From Nitzschia sp. DOCU1 (taxonomy: Eukaryota; Bacillariophyta; Bacillariophyceae; Bacillariales; Bacillariaceae): a stretch of DNA of 64,000 nucleotides. The notes beneath the pieces were generated by a model. That model was not told the DNA's origin, made no database searches, and saw only the letters and a list, made by a program, of their open reading frames with translations. The stretch lies in the NCBI GenBank assembly GCA_951394045.1, contig OX595985.1, positions 5,022,001-5,086,000 on the forward strand. The letters are read 5' to 3'. The position numbers and the translations under genes are program-made. Shown here one piece after another: positions 48,217 to 59,993 of the stretch (positions are counted from its first letter, which is position 1; each line of letters opens with the position of its first letter).

Positions 48217-51200
48217 TTACTTTGTCCAGTACGGTGTAATCCGTCTGATGTTAACTCGTTGCTGTACGGGGCCATTTTGAATGGTCACGGTTCCATTGTC
48301 ATGTACATTCACTACGTCGTAGGGTCCCGTACGCGGACTCCGTACTTTCGGTAGCTTTCCAGGTGTAGTGAGCAGCACGCGATCGCCGACATTGTACTGA
48401 TGATGGATTCTCTTTGAATTCTCTCGTTTGTTAGAAGCATCAATGATCTTCTGCTTGCGTAGCCTAATACGCGCCCAGTCTGCCACAAACTGTACTGGGA
48501 GAAACATATCCCTGCCGAACACTAACTGCGCTGGGGATGCCTGTAGGGTAGTGTGGTGTGTACTCCTAATCGCGAAGGCGGCGGCAGTGAGGAACTCATC
48601 CCATGGATTTGATTCGTCGAGCTCACGTTCCTCTAGTTCGAAATTACGTAAGGCGTTTCCTAATACTTGGTGTACACGCTCTATTACGCCATTACTTTGG
48701 GGATTGTATTCTGTGGAGGGCTTCCTCTCCAGGCCATAGTTCTTACATAAGTCGTTGAAGTAGCGTTTAAATGTTGACCCATTATCTACGCCCACTTGTT
48801 GAGGTCTCGGGTACCTCGCCAGCCAATAAGCGTCGAATGCCTTCTGGCACTCGTAGCTATCAGGTTTAGGCAGTGGTGCTATTTCGAACCAACCCGTGAC
48901 TGGGTCGATCATGGTCATCGCTAAGAGCTCGCGGACTCCTTTCGGAGTTCGCACGGTATATGGTCCTATCATGTCTACGTTCACGCGCTTCCATGGTATT
49001 GTCTCCGCTTCTTTCGGCGGCAGATGGCCATACTCTTTCCGTTGCTTCTTCGTCAACTGACATATTTTGCAAGTGCGACAGTGTTGCTCGACTTTCTCTC
49101 GCAACCCTCGCCAATCGAATACGTGGCGTATTGTCGCTTCCATTCTGGTCATGCCTGGGTGTTGTAGCAAGTCGTGGTAGCTTTCGACTATTCTATCTTG
49201 TAGTGCAGTCGGTACTACTACTTTACCGTACTTAGCTAGAACCTCTACACCTTCTAGTTTGATCTTAGTGTATTTAGAGGGAGCTCGTCTGGCTTTTCGC
49301 ATTAGATCGAGGTCTTTGTTTTGGTAGTATGCTACTACCTTTGGACTCAGTGCGAATCCTTCTTCGGCCGCGATATCTTCCGCGGTCACGAGGTCGGCAT
49401 AGGAGATCTCGTAGTCGTCGTCATCAATTGGGTGATGCGCCATACAGTACGACATTTGTTTCCCAATGGGAACTTCCTCTGTCGACTCGTCGTCTGGGTC
49501 ACTATTCGGATGTCGCGATAGCGTGTCCGCTACGACATTGTCTTCGCCTTTGACATGCACGAACGTAGCACCGTACTCTTCCAACAGGAGACGCCAGCGA
49601 ACCACTCGGGAACTCGGCATCTTGTTGTACAGAATATTTAGGTGGTCCGTGTGTACTACCAGCCTTTGACCAAGGAGAATATTCCTAAATTCCTTAAGCG
49701 TTTCAACTATACTTAGCAGTTCCTGTTCGCCTGTTGTATAATTCTTCTGGGCGGAGTTCAACTTCCGACTATAGAACGCCAATGGTTTGCCATCTTGCAT
49801 AATTACGGCGCCCAATTGATAATCGCTAGCATCCGTATATATGTGGAATTCTTTATTGAAGTCGGGGAAGTTCAACAGCGTCTCTCGCGCTACTGCTCGC
49901 TTAATCGATTCGAATGATTCATTGCATTCGGGAGTCCATTTCCACGGGACTGACTTGGAACACAACGCCGTTAGCGGCGCTAGTATGTGCGATCGCTTCC
50001 GCCACATATCACGGTAGTAATTTACCATGCCTAAGAAACGTCTCAGTTGTCGCTTCGTTTGCGGCGGTTGCATCTTTAGTATCGCTTCCACTTTCTTAGG
50101 TTGGGGATGGATACCGTCACGGGAGATCTCGTAGCCGAGGTACTCAACGCGGTCGGCAGCAAATTTGCATTTGCGTACGTTAGCGCGGAAACCGGCTTGT
50201 TCGAGTCGTGCGAGGACCTCTTTGAGCTTGGCGACGTGGTCGCTAAATGTGCCTTTGCTCGTTATCAAAATATCATCCATGTACACTTGTACGTACTCCA
50301 GGTCACCAAGGAGACGCATCATGATACTCTGGAAAATATCAGGGGCATTGGATATACCCATCGGCAGCACCTGGTACTGATATAAGCCCCACGGCATTAC
50401 AGTACCAAGGAGGCCTTGGCTGTACTTATCCATTGGAATGTGATAATAGCCCATACTGAGGTCAATAGCCGTTGCCCATTTAAAGCCCTGGAGTTTTTGC
50501 AATAACTCATTGATCTTTGGCAGTGGGTGCGGCTTGCGCACAAGATATTCGTTGAGTTTCCGAAAATCCGTAAGTACGCGCACATCGCCCGTTTTCTTCG
50601 GTTGAATGAACGTGCCGGCCGTCCATGTGGATTGGTTGACACGCTTCCAGATTCCAAGTTTTTCGAATCGTTCGATCTCTTTTCGCGTCGTTTGTTCGTA
50701 CGCATGAGGAATGCCGAATGGCTTAGCATGATACGGCTTTGCTCCTTCTTTTAACTCAAGACGAATTGGATCTATTTTAAGTTTACCTAATCCGCCACCG
50801 AATAGTGTAGGGTGCTGCTTCAGTTCAGCTAGTAGCTCCGCTCGTTGCTCCTTAGTTAAGTAGTCGAGTGAGTCAACGAACTCTTCCATCTCGACCTTGG
50901 AGTAGTCGGCGTCAAGGATCTTAGCTTGTCGTTCTTCCGCCGCTTGGATAACGGGGGCGTCTTGAGACATCTCGTACAGAAGCTGTAGTGCTTCTGGATC
51001 CGTCACAACACCACGTTCCTTCATCTCGACTTCGCTATCGCCCCATCGAACCGTTCGTTTCTCGAAATCGAGTACAAACTTCAATTCGGCTAAGAGGTCA
51101 AGTCCTAGAATCAGGTCGTAAGGTGAGTCTTCGCGATCTGTATGCTCGTCGACGTGACATGGCCAATGAATTTCCTTACTAGTCGAGAGTTCGGGGATTC

Positions 51201-52668
51201 TGAAGCGGATCATTGCGACTTTGTCCGTCTTGAATTTGCCGCCCATAGTCGTCCAAGTAGTAACTCGTTTTCCAGTAGGAACTAGCTGGCTAAGCGTCAC
51301 AAAGTTCTTAAGAACAATGGAACGACTAGTACCCGTGTCTAGGAGAGTTCTAAGGACGTAGGATTCACCTCTAGGATTTAAAGCTTCGACGACTATTTCT
51401 GTAGTTAGCCGCCTGGCAATTTTCCTATTCGGCTCTATTCCAGGGCGTGACGTTCGAATAGCAAAACTATGTTCGTTTTCGCTATTGCAGTCCATGTAGT
51501 CGCTATCAGAATCGCTACTTTCGTTACTGCTACTGTCTGCCTGCTTGTGCAGCTGGAAGCTTACTTGCCTTTTTGTTTTGGCTTTACCTTTGTCTTTCTT
51601 AGACTGTTTCCTGGCGAGGGCTTGGACGACTGTCTCCATTTGGAGCGCCGAAAACATGTTCTCGCCGTTGCCTCTCGGACGCTTATTCGGTCGGTCTTTG
51701 GCATTGCCAGGGAGACTCCAACACTTGTCGTCAGGGGCCGGATGGAACCTGCCGCAGTGCTTACAGGCTTCCTTTCGGTCGCCTTTCTCGCCTTTCTTGC
51801 GGTCTTTTCCTCGCTTTCGTTTCTTGCCGCCGTCCTTGCTTTCGCCTTCGGACTTGCCGGCTTCTTTTTTCTTTTCTTTGTTCTTTTTCTCTTGCCGCAT
51901 CGCATCGTCAAAGACGTGCTTGGCTTCGAGTTTCTCGAGGTACTTGTAGTACTCATCGAGCCTCATACTGAAAGGGTCGATGTTAGAGGTGAGTAGGTCT
52001 CTTTGCCACTCAATCCTCTTCGCCCGATCAAGTATTTCCACGAGCTCGTCGTCGTCGAACGGCTCACATGTTGTTTTGTCTTCAGGGATCGGAAAGTGGG
52101 CCAACATCCTGTTCTGTCGTAGGAGCTCAGCGCGGAAGTCGGCTAGGGACATTTCCATCATAAAAACATGGTAGCGTAGGTATTGCTTTTGCCTGCGATA
52201 GGCGTGTTCAGACCCGAAGTAGTCTCGCGACATCGTTTGGATCGTCTCGTTGAACGTGTCCTCAGATGCCATCTTGTCGTCCTTGAATCGCAGGTCCGCC
52301 ACCTTGTTCGTGAACTTCTCCCTCGCCGTTCCACCCAATAGCATCTGGGCGTACTTGATCTTCTTGTCGCCGGTGTCCAGGGGGACATCTCGAATGAGTT
52401 CCTCGAACTGGATCCTCCACTTGGCCCATCGCTCCGCATCGCCGTTCTCGAAGATAAAACAGCGGCTTTCGAACTCTTCCGAGTCCTTGTCTTTGGGGTC
52501 GAGCTTGATCTTGATCTTCTTGACCTTCTCGTCCTCTCCAACGATCTCGTCGTCCTCCTTCGGTTTCTCACGACGGAACGGAATCGGCGGAGGGTTGACA
52601 TGCGCCGCTTGCGTCAACAAAAACGCAACCTTCTTGGCGTACTCGTGGTTGTTGTAGGCCGTCTTCAT
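48217..52668 (-). CDS. GypB gag-pol polyprotein
   Basis: One uninterrupted frame of 1483 residues from ATG 52668 to TAA 48217-48219. Gag occupies about the first 400 residues, with a helical capsid-like part, a Lys/Asp-rich linker and a zinc-knuckle variant [15 protein letters not shown] (about 302-315). Protease has LLDTGTSRS (about 443-451). RT has [12 protein letters not shown] and [10 protein letters not shown] (YMDD about 796-799). RNase H starts at [13 protein letters not shown] (about 943). Integrase has the HHCC zinc region (CRTCKICQ) and the D-D-E residues in [16 protein letters not shown] and NGVIERVHQ. No chromodomain is evident; the end is an SH3-like [11 protein letters not shown] segment. 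gag and pol are fused without frameshift or stop. Confidence 0.97.
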   Translation of the reverse strand: MKTAYNNHEYAKKVAFLLTQAAHVNPPPIPFRREKPKEDDEIVGEDEKVKKIKIKLDPKDKDSEEFESRCFIFENGDAERWAKWRIQFEELIRDVPLDTGDKKIKYAQMLLGGTAREKFTNKVADLRFKDDKMASEDTFNETIQTMSRDYFGSEHAYRRQKQYLRYHVFMMEMSLADFRAELLRQNRMLAHFPIPEDKTTCEPFDDDELVEILDRAKRIEWQRDLLTSNIDPFSMRLDEYYKYLEKLEAKHVFDDAMRQEKKNKEKKKEAGKSEGESKDGGKKRKRGKDRKKGEKGDRKEACKHCGRFHPAPDDKCWSLPGNAKDRPNKRPRGNGENMFSALQMETVVQALARKQSKKDKGKAKTKRQVSFQLHKQADSSSNESSDSDSDYMDCNSENEHSFAIRTSRPGIEPNRKIARRLTTEIVVEALNPRGESYVLRTLLDTGTSRSIVLKNFVTLSQLVPTGKRVTTWTTMGGKFKTDKVAMIRFRIPELSTSKEIHWPCHVDEHTDREDSPYDLILGLDLLAELKFVLDFEKRTVRWGDSEVEMKERGVVTDPEALQLLYEMSQDAPVIQAAEERQAKILDADYSKVEMEEFVDSLDYLTKEQRAELLAELKQHPTLFGGGLGKLKIDPIRLELKEGAKPYHAKPFGIPHAYEQTTRKEIERFEKLGIWKRVNQSTWTAGTFIQPKKTGDVRVLTDFRKLNEYLVRKPHPLPKINELLQKLQGFKWATAIDLSMGYYHIPMDKYSQGLLGTVMPWGLYQYQVLPMGISNAPDIFQSIMMRLLGDLEYVQVYMDDILITSKGTFSDHVAKLKEVLARLEQAGFRANVRKCKFAADRVEYLGYEISRDGIHPQPKKVEAILKMQPPQTKRQLRRFLGMVNYYRDMWRKRSHILAPLTALCSKSVPWKWTPECNESFESIKRAVARETLLNFPDFNKEFHIYTDASDYQLGAVIMQDGKPLAFYSRKLNSAQKNYTTGEQELLSIVETLKEFRNILLGQRLVVHTDHLNILYNKMPSSRVVRWRLLLEEYGATFVHVKGEDNVVADTLSRHPNSDPDDESTEEVPIGKQMSYCMAHHPIDDDDYEISYADLVTAEDIAAEEGFALSPKVVAYYQNKDLDLMRKARRAPSKYTKIKLEGVEVLAKYGKVVVPTALQDRIVESYHDLLQHPGMTRMEATIRHVFDWRGLREKVEQHCRTCKICQLTKKQRKEYGHLPPKEAETIPWKRVNVDMIGPYTVRTPKGVRELLAMTMIDPVTGWFEIAPLPKPDSYECQKAFDAYWLARYPRPQQVGVDNGSTFKRYFNDLCKNYGLERKPSTEYNPQSNGVIERVHQVLGNALRNFELEERELDESNPWDEFLTAAAFAIRSTHHTTLQASPAQLVFGRDMFLPVQFVADWARIRLRKQKIIDASNKRENSKRIHHQYNVGDRVLLTTPGKLPKVRSPRTGPYDVVNVHDNGTVTIQNGPVQQRVNIRRITPYWTK

Positions 52669-52693
52669 AACCTAGACGGGAGTTTTAAAACTG

Positions 52694-53311
52694 TGCCCTA
52701 TCCCGGGGGTGACGATAAAGAAATAAAGACGATGATAATTGTGAGACCTATGTTATGTTCTATTAGCTTGACTTCCAACAACAAGATTGACGAGAGGAAA
52801 GATTTTTGTCTTTCAAATATTTGCAACCGGTCGTTCATTTTGTGAACGACTTTCCCCGCGCGTAAATAACGCGCATATATTTATTTATTCGAATATGTCG
52901 ATTCGCCGATAGCGTCGCCTGTAACTAGGCGTCCCAAGTCTTGGCTAGCTACGACTCCTCGATACCCATGGTCTGAATTATTTCCTTGCCCTAAATACAT
53001 CTCCTCTATTGGGCGATGAATATTTACTACTTAGATTGTAGGCATGCCGTTGGCAAGGGACTCTATGGGTTAGTCGAATGTTACTATGCAATATACTACA
53101 GAGCGCTTCCATGTGTAACGCTGCGACTCCTTTGATCGTTGCGTCAGTGCGCCGTCAGCGACGACGTCACCGTTCGTTCGCGTCCGTTGTCCGTTAGCCG
53201 TCTGTACGTCATCCGTCCAGCGGACGACTCCGTTCGTCTACGACTACTAAGACTACCAGCGTATATGACTAAAAGGACTAAACTATTTACGCGTCTCTGT
53301 GGGGTATGGCA
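52694..53311 (-). repeat. GypB 5' LTR
   Basis: 618 bp, identical to the 3' LTR; followed on the right by the ATCCC target copy (53312-53316). Confidence 0.96.
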
Positions 53312-55294
53312 ATCCCCTTCAAAGACGGTACCGCACAGACATTCTATCGGATTCCAGGAGGCGCTTACGCGCAAAGTTTTATTCGGATACAATGATCTCT
53401 AGCGTCAAATCGATCAGAGGTAACAAGTATGCTCAGGTGTTCAGCGGTGAGGGATACGTCAAGGTCTGCCCTATGGCGTCGAAGGCGGAGGCTGGAATGG
53501 CATTGCAGGAATTTCTTGACGACGTTGGAGTAACAGAGATAATGACAGTTGATGGTGCTCTGGAGCAGGTGGCTCCGGGCAGTGATTTTACTAAAACTGC
53601 TCGGAAGGTAAGAATGATGTTGCGTCAAACAGAACCCCACTCTCCCTGGCAGAACCGATGCGAGCGAGATATCGGGACATTGAGGCGCAAATGGAAAAAC
53701 AGAGCAACAGCTCTAGGAGTACCAAGGCGAGTTTGGGACTACGGCATGGTCTGGGAGGCGGAAATAATGTCACGAACGGCATCAGGTCGCGACGGTAGGA
53801 CAGGCATTGAACGTCTCACCGGGGACTCCATTGACATCTCGGAGTGGGTTGATTTCTCATTTTGGGACCGAGTTTGGTTTTGGGATCAACCTGGCGCGGA
53901 TATTAACCCACAGCTCGGTAGGTTTGTGGGTGTCGCACACCGCATAGGTGGTGCACTTTGTGATTACGTCATGAGGGAAGATGGCAGAGTATTGGCTCGG
54001 ACCACAGTCCAACATGTTACTGAGGAGGATTTCAGGAGCGACGATACTCGAAGACGAATTGACCGCTTCGACCAGAGGTTAAATGAATCACTCAGCGATG
54101 GCTTATATGTTGATAGGGACGAGGAAGGAAAGTTTGGTCAGCAGGATATTTTCATGGACGAACTTGAAGAACACGAGACGGTTCAGGCGGTCGAAGGCGA
54201 GGATATGCCCGGCATTGACGTGGAAGGACACGATATTGATTCACTGGATACGTTTATTGGCGCTGAGGTGATTTTGCCTGTTGGCAACGACTACGTTCGG
54301 GGGATCGTATCAAAAAGGGCAAAGGGACCTGACGGCAGGCAGGTCGGCACCTACAATCCTAACCCAATTTTAAACACCAGGGAATACGAGGTGCAGTTCC
54401 CCGATGGGACCACTTCTGAATACACTGCAAACATAATCGCCGAAAATCTCTTTTCACAGGTTGACGACGAAGGCCATCAGTTCTTTTACCTCAGGGAAAT
54501 TCTCGACCACAGGTCTGACGGCAGGGCCATCAAGAGGGACAATGGCTACGTTACATCGAAGAATGGGAATCAAGTTCCCAAGATTACGACGGCAGGCTGG
54601 GACCTACTCGTCGAATGGAAGGACGGGGCTACGACTTGGGTGGCTCTGAAGGATTTAAAGGAGTCCAACCCAGTCGAAGTCGCCGAGTATGCGGTAGGCA
54701 ATGGCATCGCAGAGGAGCCCGCATTTAAATGGTGGGTCTCTGACGTGTTACGTCGAAGAAATATAATCATCAAAAAGGTAAAAAGTAGATACTGGAGGAC
54801 GACGCATAAATATGGGATCAAGCTCCCGCACTCGGTAAAGGAGGCACTTGCAATTGACAGGGAAACCGGCACAACGCATTGGCATGATGCCATCATGAAA
54901 GAGATGAAGAATGTTCGACCCGCATTCCAAAGGAAGGATGATGTTACAATCGAGGAGGCAAGGTCCGGGAAGGCACTGGTAGGGTACCAGGAAATTGCAT
55001 GTCACATGGTATTTGATATCAAACTTGATGGGAAATTTACTCGAAAGGCGCGGCTTGTTGCTGGCGGTCACACAACTGAGACCCCGGCATCCATCACATA
55101 TTCTTCTGTTGTTTCCAGGGACAGTGTGCGAATCGCTTTCCTTGTTGCAGCATTGAACAATTTGGAAATATTGGCGGCAGACATTGGTAACGCGTACCTA
55201 AATGCAAATTGCAGGGAGAAGATCTGGACTATCGCAGGGCCAGAGTTCGGGACGGACGAGGGCTCCGTCATGCTCATCGTGAAGGCTTTATACG

Positions 55295-55354
55295 GTACGG
55301 CGATGAATTTATTCAACAAGTTGCGTTTGCTATTCGCTTAACACTTTTATTCAG
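55295..55354 (+). other. 60-bp spliceosomal-type intron inside the CopA RT domain
   Basis: Begins GTACGG, ends TTTATTCAG, with a branch-site-like CTTAAC about 15 nt before the AG. It contains an in-frame TAA. Removing it (phase 1) restores KALYG-LKSSGAAWRNHL, the expected copia RT sequence between palm motifs. Confidence 0.85.
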
Positions 55355-56965
55355 GATTAAAATCAAGCGGTGCGGCGTGGCGGAATCATCTCCGCTCAAG
55401 TTTGGTGGATTTGGGTTGGAAGGACTCCAAGGCAGATCCGGACGTCTACATCAGGCCACAAGTGAAGCCCGATGGGACTAAATACTACGAGTACCTACTG
55501 GTATATGTGGACGATATTATGTGCATATCACATGAACCCGAGGTAACGATGAAGGCTATTGCAGGTTTGTATCGTTTGAAAAACGATGAAGTTGCTCCAC
55601 CGGACAGATATCTAGGAGCAAACGTTGGGAAATATCAGCTACCGGACGGTCGCTGGGTTTGGTCTATCTCCGCTAACGACTACGTAAAGAGTGCGGTGAA
55701 GAACCTCCGCGAAACTTTAAAATCAGAGGGACGGGACCTACCAATGAAGGATGCCGAAAGGCCGTTCCCGAAATCATATCGGCCAGAATTGGACGTGAGC
55801 CCAATGTTAGACGACGAGATGGCAAATCGGTATATGCATTTGATTGGAGTTTTGAGATGGGCTTGTGAACTTGGACGAATTGACATGCTGGCAGAAGTGG
55901 CATCATTGGCAACTCACCTTTGTGCTCCACGAATTGGACACTTGGAAACTGTTTACAAAATATTTGCTTATCTACAGAAACATGAGAGGTCAACGATGGT
56001 GTTCGACGACTTGCAAATTGAGATTGACGAAAGCTTATTCGTACCGGTTGATTGGAAGGATTTTTATGATGTGGAAAGTGAGGAACTACCGCCAAACATG
56101 CCAACACCAAGGGGGAATACTGTTCGGATCGTGATCTATGTGGATGCTAACCATGCAGGAAATGTTCTAACAAGGCGGTCGCAGTCAGGGATATTGATAT
56201 TTGTTAATAACGCGCCGATCATGTGGCTGTCAAAGAAACAAAATACAGTGGAAGCGGCAACCTTCGGGAGCGAATTCAACGCCATGCGCGTTGCGGTTGA
56301 GATGAATAAGGGATTACGCTACAAGTTGCGGATGTTTGGTATTCCAATTGAGGGACCGACAAGTATCTTTTGCGATAATGAGAGCGTGGTGAAGAATACA
56401 TCTCTACCACACTCGACTCTACAGAAGAAGCATCACTCGATATCTTATCACTTTGTCAGGGAAGAGGCTGCTCGCGGCGCGATCAGGATTGCAAAGATCG
56501 ATGGTAAACACAACCTTGCGGATTTGTTCACAAAGACAACTATTCCAACAGACGACCGAAAGAGGTTATTGCAGGAAATATTATATTTCGGAAAGCCGAC
56601 GAGTTCAGCGGAGGAGAGCGAGGAAAAGGACAAGAAGATTGGGACGGCGTAGGTTTCCGCAACGTGGCGGTACCTCCTGGCATTGCGTCGAATACAAACC
56701 AGGTACTATTACCCAATTCGGAGGTTGATAGCTAGCTACTTCGGAGCTGCGCTATCAAAGGGACTGTCCGAATATGGATGTGGCGTGGGATCATATTGGT
56801 CAACTGCGCGCGGATGCGCAATGGTCATCGGAACAACGAAATCAAGGATACGTAAGCCGACAATGGCACAATTCGTTTTAGTCTTGGTCTATCAAGGGTT
56901 GTCTTTAGCTTTAGGTTATACTATCATCGATACGAAAGGAGTAAGTCACACGGAACTTCGCACAT

Positions 56966-59900
56966 AAATACTCGTAATATTTCTCGCCGTTTGGGCGCAA
57001 CGCCTCGCGACGCCAAACATCCATGTCGGCACGGCATGGAATAAATTGCAATTCTTCCCTCAAAACCTTCGCACAATGAGACCTCCATGAAAATCCTGCA
57101 GAAGCCAAACCATAGAGTGCTTTAATAATCACAGCTCTTCGTCCCTGGAGAGAGCCGAACTCCGGACCCAAGATTGTGTGAACTTTTTCTGCGCAAGGCG
57201 CATGCAAGTAAGCCCCTGCAATATCAGCAGATAAAATGTTGAGACCATTCAAAGCAGCAATTAGGAATGCAATTTGGATACTTTCCCTCGTCACAACCGA
57301 CTCATATGTAATCGATGACGGTGCCTCCGTCTGATCCCCTCTTGCGCAGATCCGGGCCTTTCTAGTCAGATCCATTTTAACATCAAAAATAATCATCAGG
57401 TCGATCTGCTGCGAACCGACTGGCGGTTGTTCATTATCTTTGAGGACTTTCAACGCAGGCAGCACAGTCTTAACTTCCTTAGCCATCGCCTTCTCCCATA
57501 GGTCAGTACCAGTCTCAGCATCAATGGCTCGTGCCCGGGCCACATCCATGGGCCCCAGGACTTCGATTCCGAATTTCTCATTTTTGCGACGAATCGCGCG
57601 ACGTTTGACCGCTTTCAAAATCCGATCACGTTTTCGGAGGGTATAAGGAACCCACCAAATAAACACCGGCTCCTCAACAAGTTTATTCGCAACGGCATAC
57701 TCCGCCAGCTGCACCGGATAACCCTCTTTCGCATCCTTCAGTGAGAGCCATTCAGTTGATCCGTCGACCATTTTGGCACAAACTTTCCATCCTTTTGTCG
57801 TTCTCTTGGGTATTCTTTGGCCATGGTGCTCAATCCAAGCATCGTCTTTCGACAAGCCACTTCCATCGTGCTTGTGGTCGACGAATTCTTTCAAGTGCAT
57901 GACGGTGTAGCCCTCATCATCAACCGTAGCATAAATCGCTTCCGCAATTTGGTTAGCATTGTACGCTTCAACGTGACCATCGTCAAATTCAACTTCGTAG
58001 ACGCTCGTGTCAAGAATAGGATTGTCATGATAAAAACCAATGAATTTCCCATCGGGGCCACGCTTCTGGCCCTTCACGATACCTGTGAAAAACGAATTAC
58101 CGTCACTGGAGGCCATACGAACCTTCGATGACACATATTTGTCGAATGCAAGTTGGTCCTCTTCTTCATCAACCGTTCCCATTGCTGGAGTTTCCGTTCC
58201 CTTTCTTCTTCATCGTCCCCTAGCACATCCCGGACTTCATCGTCCTCATACCTTTCATATTCTGGAACGGTTGCTTCAACACGGATAAACCGATCATCAT
58301 CTTCTTCCGGGTCGACAGAAATCCCTTTTATTCGATCTCCAAGCGAAACCTTTAATTTTTCAGTGAACTCCTTCTTCGTTTGCTTAATGTCCTCGGAGCG
58401 ATGCTCTTCCGGCAACAGTGGAATGACTGACGTACGGTGCAGAATTGTCCCCTTCGAGGTCAGCACGGCGAAGCAAAGCTTGTCTCCAACGTGAAAACTT
58501 GGGCCAAGCCAGCGAGTGAGTTGCTTTTTCGGTTGACTTGATTCCGCCGGCGACCGAGACCAACACCAATCGTAGAACGCAAAGTCCACGAGGTGTGAAA
58601 TATCCGCTGTGTTACCTGTAATAATTGTAGTGGCGCATTCGCCTTCTTGCTCGGGGTGATTTAAAACAGTGTGAGAACGTTGTTCGCAACAAGTCATAAA
58701 GCATCTGTCCCACAACACAGCTGGTACGTTACGTGAGGTCATCGTCCTCTCATATAATCGAGACACTTCCCGAATTGTGTCTTCGGCTCTTGCTTGGTTA
58801 TGCATGTAGGGCTCCACCGGATAGATAGGAACCTGCGCTTTTTGACAGCGCCTCAAAAATTCTCCTTGTGTTAGCGTGGTGGCCGAATCGGGAATAATCG
58901 CCTCAGGAAATCCGAAAGCACGAAATAATTTGTCCAGCAACGTGTGAGCATCTTTCTCTCGTCGCAACGGAAAAGCTCGGCACCATTGAAATATTGTGGC
59001 ATAAATTTGCAGGCAAGCAGTCCCCTCAAGCGATGTGCAGGGACCAAATTTCGTGTCAGTATACATTACACATTTCAACCTTGGATATCGCAGCTGGTAA
59101 TGGGAGGGCCGAAATAAGCGGTCCCCTGTCACTTTACTCCAATCTCTGACGGCACGTTGAGTCGTTTTGTTAAGCGTTCGTTGCGCGGCTTCAATAGAGA
59201 TTCTCCAACGACGCGCCAGTGCATCTGCTTTCACTAACGTAGTTTTAGCAGCGGTCTTCACTCCCGATAAAGTAGCCGAAACTTTGTTGCCTAGGAACGC
59301 TGAGAGAGCCTGGTCTCGTATCGTTGACGCAATATTGAAAGCCGACACAAGGCGCTTCGTCACCACAGAGTCGAGATTATGAAAATTATTGCCGCCAACG
59401 GTTTGTCGCAGGTGTTCCTCTGCATCGTTGCAATGAGGATCGGAAGGTTTCCACTCTAATTCGCTCGTCATTCGTACATGAATATTGTTCACCGGATCAA
59501 TGGCCTCTTCTCTGGAGGGCTTTCTGCATGGAAAGAATGAAAAGGGTTTGTCATACTGCAGGGGAATCCGCAGATTGGCAGTCCCCTCAATTATACAGTG
59601 GTCCGTCCGCTTACGCTGTGCCGACGGGATCCTTAACAATGGAACATCATTAACAATCAGCTGGTTCTCTCGCAATTGATCCGGGCATAGCAAATGGCAG
59701 CTCATACCCGGAATGACCAATACATGGTCAAACAACAAAATAAAAGTTTGATAGGTGAGAGGGCAATCATACGCAATGGCGACCAAGCATTCGCGAACCT
59801 TTGAAATTGGGTCCATTCCCGCATGAAACCCATTCACTTGAATATCATATTGATAAACATATAACACATAACATCCGCTCTCAGAGAAAGCGCAGGTATC

Positions 59901-59993
59901 CGCATGAGAATCGAGCTCACATCTCCACACCGAAACCACAGCTCCAGATGACGATGAGGCAATACGGCGAAAGGATGCAGCTCTTCTTCCCAG
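56966..59993 (-). pseudogene. CopC pol, frameshifted and 3' truncated
   Basis: In frame with gag after the TGA: GRRAASFRRIASSSSGAVVS leads to protease with LDSHADTC, then integrase with YTDTKFG, IPDSATT and AEDTIRE as D-D-E. A 7-bp deletion at about 58172 (relative to CopB, which has GGAGGTGG there) shifts the frame before RT. RT then continues (RKARICARGDQTEAP, ILSADIAGAYLHAP, KALYGLASAGFSWR) and is cut at 56966 before the active site. Non-functional by both defects. Confidence 0.9.

Larger units (their letters stand above)
47574..53311 (-). mobile_element. Intact Ty3/gypsy retrotransposon GypB
   Basis: 5738 bp with 618-bp LTRs (47574-48191 and 52694-53311), TG...CA ends, which look identical along their whole length. 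Target duplication ATCCC at 47569-47573 and 53312-53316. A single open gag-pol frame fills the body, with polypurine tract AGGGAAGCGGG (minus strand, 48192-48202) against the 3' LTR. Only 25 nt lie between the 5' LTR and the gag ATG, including palindrome GTTTTAAAAC; no TGG-type primer-binding site is seen. A recent and possibly active insertion. Confidence 0.97.
45366..56652 (+). pseudogene. CopA gag-pol: segments 45366-47573, 53317-55294, 55355-56652
   Basis: gag: helical capsid-like region, then RGG-rich segments (GRGRGRGGRDGRGGRG, GGRGGRGGRGGRN) in place of a zinc knuckle. Protease-like IDSRSDNHC. The GypB insertion falls just before the integrase core; after it come FYSDTM, VDGALEQ and RCERDIG as the D-D-E set. 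Then RT with VYVDDIMCIS, RNase H (VDANHAG, SEFNAMR, FCDNESV) and stop TAG 56650-56652. Excluding GypB plus one ATCCC copy, and a 60-bp GT-AG intron (55295-55354), the whole reading frame is open. Unlike CopC and CopD there is no stop between gag and pol. The gag N-terminus is missing. Confidence 0.88.
45366..56965 (+). mobile_element. Copia element CopA, 5' truncated, split by GypB
   Basis: Plus-sense copia lacking its LTR and gag start at the left (sharp junction with CopB at 45365) and joining CopC at 56966. It is interrupted by GypB at 47573/53312 with target duplication ATCCC. The 3' noncoding part after the pol stop (56653-56965) has an inverted repeat TTGATAGC/GCTATCAA (56725-56732 and 56751-56758) and no identifiable LTR partner. 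The insert is flanked by 1.4-kb direct repeats of CopB/CopC sequence. Confidence 0.85.

Noticed and set aside
53299..53316. Apparent start codon of the CopA 3' half inside the GypB LTR
   Set aside because: It is a chance ATG in the LTR; the true frame continues from 47573 once GypB is removed.
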